From the NCBI GenBank assembly GCA_021852225.1, contig JAJZOA010000110.1:1-7595 (forward strand): a stretch of 7,595 bases of DNA. The letters are read 5' to 3'. The notes under the pieces are model-generated. The model was given only the letters and a program-made list of their open reading frames with translations, did no database searches and was not told the DNA's origin. Each line of letters opens with the position of its first letter. The stretch's first letter is position 1. Positions 6,140-7,595 of the stretch are shown here, one piece after another. This stretch comes from Planctomycetota bacterium. GTDB lineage: Bacteria > Planctomycetota > Phycisphaerae > WQYP01. Both the position numbers and the translations under genes were made by a program.

Positions 6140-7060
6140 TCACCGCGCCAGCTTGCGGCGAAGCAGCATGAGCGACATTCCGCCGATTGCAAAAAGGCCA
6201 AGTGTGGCCGGTTCGGGAGTCGTGGCAAGGGGATTTGTGGAATCAAATGTCAATCCGGATACGGTGCCGTGGTCGGCATAACTGGCACCGGTGTTGTACT
6301 GCGCGACGGAAAGAGTCAGCACATCTCCGGCCTGAGCACCGGCCACATTGAAGAAGTACCAGGTGTTCTGTCCGCCTGAAAGCGTTGTGGGAAAATATAT
6401 TTCCGGGTTCGCGGTCGCCGATCCACCGTTGCTATCGGAAATGGTGACTTGCGACGGGCTGTCCAGATACTGGTCTTCCAGCACACCAATATAAAGGTTT
6501 TTGGGCGCGCCAGCTCCGACGGTCATGGTGACCAGAGGTTCCGGCGTGTTGTAGGCCGTCGGTGTCGGGCCGTAAGCCACGCCAAGTTCAACGGTGTTGC
6601 TGACGGAGCCGTCACGGGCGTAAATGGCGCCGTAGCCGTAGCCTGAATCCCACTGGCTGTTCATGGCCGAGTCTGAAAGCGACAGATAGGTCGGTGTTTT
6701 GAGCAACGTGGTGGTGACCCCGCCATTTGGCGCACCGACGACGCCATTGAGCGTCATCGGGTCAAGTGCCGATGTATAATGGGTATCACCGTTGTAGTCG
6801 TAGGAACCTGAAGCGGTACCCGTCGGAGTTGTGGCATACATCAGGTAGCCATCATGTCCATACACACTGTCCCCGGCACCGGTTGTAACGACCGGCGCGG
6901 TCCAGGTTGTGCCGTAATTGCCCGAACTGTTCGTGGGCGTGGTGGTGGTGCCGTTCATCAGGCTGACGGTTGCAGCCGACGCCACGCCAGCAGAAAGTAT
7001 CATGCCCGCCGTCCCGCACGCAAGAACAATTGCCGACCGTTTTGAGAAAGAACTTTTCAT
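6140..7060 (-). CDS. Secreted PEP-CTERM protein of unknown function
   Basis: This 306-aa exported protein carries an exosortase-type sorting tail. Residues 1-29 form a signal peptide with basic start MKSSFSKR, hydrophobic core and cleavage after VASA. Residues about 30-275 are rich in Thr, Ser, Gly and Tyr and read as alternating beta-strands, probably one or two beta-sandwiches; the best-defined part is about 187-275 (NLYIGVLEDQYLDSPSQVTI through TVSGLTFDS). I do not recognise a named domain or catalytic motif. The tail has TPEP (281-284), a hydrophobic segment (285-300) and RRKLAR, a canonical PEP-CTERM signal. An earlier NTPEPLV at 171-177 is not followed by a membrane segment and is not a sorting site. 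The ATG at 7060 was chosen over a start 14 codons earlier because GGAGG lies 6 nt upstream and the signal peptide begins there. It likely acts as an envelope or extracellular-matrix component. Confidence 0.82.
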   Translation of the reverse strand: MKSSFSKRSAIVLACGTAGMILSAGVASAATVSLMNGTTTTPTNSSGNYGTTWTAPVVTTGAGDSVYGHDGYLMYATTPTGTASGSYDYNGDTHYTSALDPMTLNGVVGAPNGGVTTTLLKTPTYLSLSDSAMNSQWDSGYGYGAIYARDGSVSNTVELGVAYGPTPTAYNTPEPLVTMTVGAGAPKNLYIGVLEDQYLDSPSQVTISDSNGGSATANPEIYFPTTLSGGQNTWYFFNVAGAQAGDVLTLSVAQYNTGASYADHGTVSGLTFDSTNPLATTPEPATLGLFAIGGMSLMLLRRKLAR

Positions 7061-7066
7061 GAGATG

Positions 7067-7071
7067 CCTCC
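7067..7071 (-). promoter_or_regulatory. Shine-Dalgarno of the 306-aa PEP-CTERM gene
   Basis: The minus strand reads GGAGG 6 nt before the ATG at 7060, which selects this start over the in-frame codon at 7102. That upstream codon lies inside the inverted repeat at 7097-7117. Confidence 0.75.
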
Positions 7072-7096
7072 AGAAAAAACAAACAGATACGACCTG

Positions 7097-7117
7097 AAAC
7101 AATCACATTGATTGTTT
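7097..7117 (-). promoter_or_regulatory. Perfect 9-bp inverted repeat, operator-like or leader hairpin
   Basis: AAACAATCA (7097-7105) and TGATTGTTT (7109-7117) are exact 9-bp arms around a 3-bp centre, 36 nt before the ATG of the 306-aa gene. The AT-rich dyad near the expected transcription start resembles a repressor-binding site. If transcribed, it would fold as a weak hairpin. No T-tract follows directly, so a terminator is unlikely. A second dyad, TGACATATGTAA with one mismatch, lies just upstream at 7125-7136. Confidence 0.5.
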
Positions 7118-7188
7118 GATAGCATTACATATGTCACGACATCCATACCGTGAAAGGCCGATTTATTACGCTGGCCGGGCACACAAGT

Positions 7189-7205
7189 GGCGTGACTTTC
7201 ACGCC
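7189..7205. repeat. Perfect 7-bp inverted repeat
   Basis: GGCGTGA and TCACGCC surround a 3-nt centre in the space between the prepilin-type gene and the 306-aa gene. No T-tract follows on the minus strand, so it is not a convincing terminator for the prepilin-type gene. A shorter hairpin, AAGCC/GGCTT at 7253-7265, directly follows that gene's stop but has only two Ts after it. Confidence 0.4.
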
Positions 7206-7266
7206 GGTGGGTCAATGGCAATCAGATGCTTGCCCCGTCGCAGGCGGGGGAAAAGCCTCTGGCTTA

Positions 7267-7595
7267 TTAAAACTCCGGTTGCCCTGTGGGCAATTGCGGG
7301 TTGATAATGTTGCGGATTTTAAGGCCCACGGCACCAGTGGCCCCGGCGGCCGCGGGGGCAGCCCCCGGAACGTTGGAATTTTCCGGAACCGCGGACACGT
7401 GACCGTCAAAAAACAGGCAGTTGGCCAACCCCATACCCTTTACCGTTGAGCCGTGGCGGTATCGGATGCCGGTCATATTGTTGATAAAATTGGGAATGGA
7501 GCCGTTATCCGTATTGGTATTTTCCCCGGCAATCAGTCCGTCCGGAGGCACCAGATAATTGGCGTCGTTGATATATGCCGAGGCTGGCGCGCCGG
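7267..7595 (-). CDS. Prepilin-type protein with H-X9-DG-like C-terminus (partial, N-terminus outside window)
   Basis: Only the last 108 or so codons are present; the frame is open to the right edge. The family consists of type II secretion/type IV pilin-like proteins with an N-terminal prepilin cleavage helix and a C-terminal 'H-X9-DG' motif, abundant in Planctomycetota, Verrucomicrobiota and Lentisphaerota. Here RYRHGSTVKGMG is followed by LANCLFFDGHVSAVPE, matching the usual RHNGGANYLFADGHV pattern. The spacing between His and Asp-Gly is 15 residues and not 9, owing to about six extra residues. An Ala/Pro/Gly-rich stretch (PGAAPAAAGATGAVG) and the tail NIINPQLPTGQPEF follow. The N-terminal methylation motif cannot be checked. 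The substrate or partner of these pseudopilin-like proteins is generally unknown; surface assembly is an inference. A GTG at 7551 is internal and not the start. Confidence 0.82.
   Translation of the reverse strand, partial: GAPASAYINDANYLVPPDGLIAGENTNTDNGSIPNFINNMTGIRYRHGSTVKGMGLANCLFFDGHVSAVPENSNVPGAAPAAAGATGAVGLKIRNIINPQLPTGQPEF

Noticed and set aside
6536..6547. Internal TPEP in the 306-aa protein
   Set aside because: It is followed by LVTMTVGAGAP and not by a membrane helix and basic tail, so it is not an exosortase site.

Overview
All convincing genes in this window lie on the minus strand, so the map reads from right to left. The organism looks like a Planctomycetota bacterium, most likely class Phycisphaerae, with Verrucomicrobiota or Lentisphaerota as alternatives. 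The evidence is three separate proteins ending in PEP-CTERM sorting tails next to a pseudopilin-like protein of the 'H-X9-DG' group; that combination is typical of those phyla. No rRNA gene or other phylogenetic marker is present, so this placement is an inference.

Layout, right to left. At 7595-7267 is the C-terminal part of a prepilin-type H-X9-DG protein that enters from beyond the right edge. At 7060-6140 is a 306-residue secreted PEP-CTERM protein of unknown function, preceded by a perfect 9-bp inverted repeat and followed by a clear intrinsic terminator. At 5783-5124 is a 219-residue secreted PEP-CTERM protein with a carbohydrate-binding-like beta-sandwich. Its leader contains several hairpins and a seven-codon open reading frame with an unusually strong Shine-Dalgarno sequence, and its transcript ends at a 13-bp-stem terminator after a structured 3' UTR. 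At 4681-2969 is a GH16 laminarinase-type beta-glucanase fused to a second beta-sandwich and a PEP-CTERM tail. At 2745-1138 is a xylulokinase (xylB). At 950-180 is a CPBP-family intramembrane glutamic protease. The last 179 bases at the left edge hold no gene I can support.

Together the genes suggest a polysaccharide-using, envelope-decorating lifestyle. The GH16 enzyme would cut beta-1,3-type glucans outside the cell while held at the surface by the exosortase/PEP-CTERM route. The two smaller PEP-CTERM proteins are probably surface or matrix components. XylB handles intracellular pentose catabolism. No exosortase, xylose isomerase or sugar transporter is in the window, so the pathway links are inferred from proximity. 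Two intrinsic terminators divide the region into at least three transcription units; no terminator separates the GH16 gene from xylB, or xylB from the CPBP gene.

The two non-coding stretches longer than 300 bases are 4682-5123 and 5784-6139. Both are regulatory in appearance: terminators, leader hairpins and one mini-ORF, with no hidden full-length gene that I can see.
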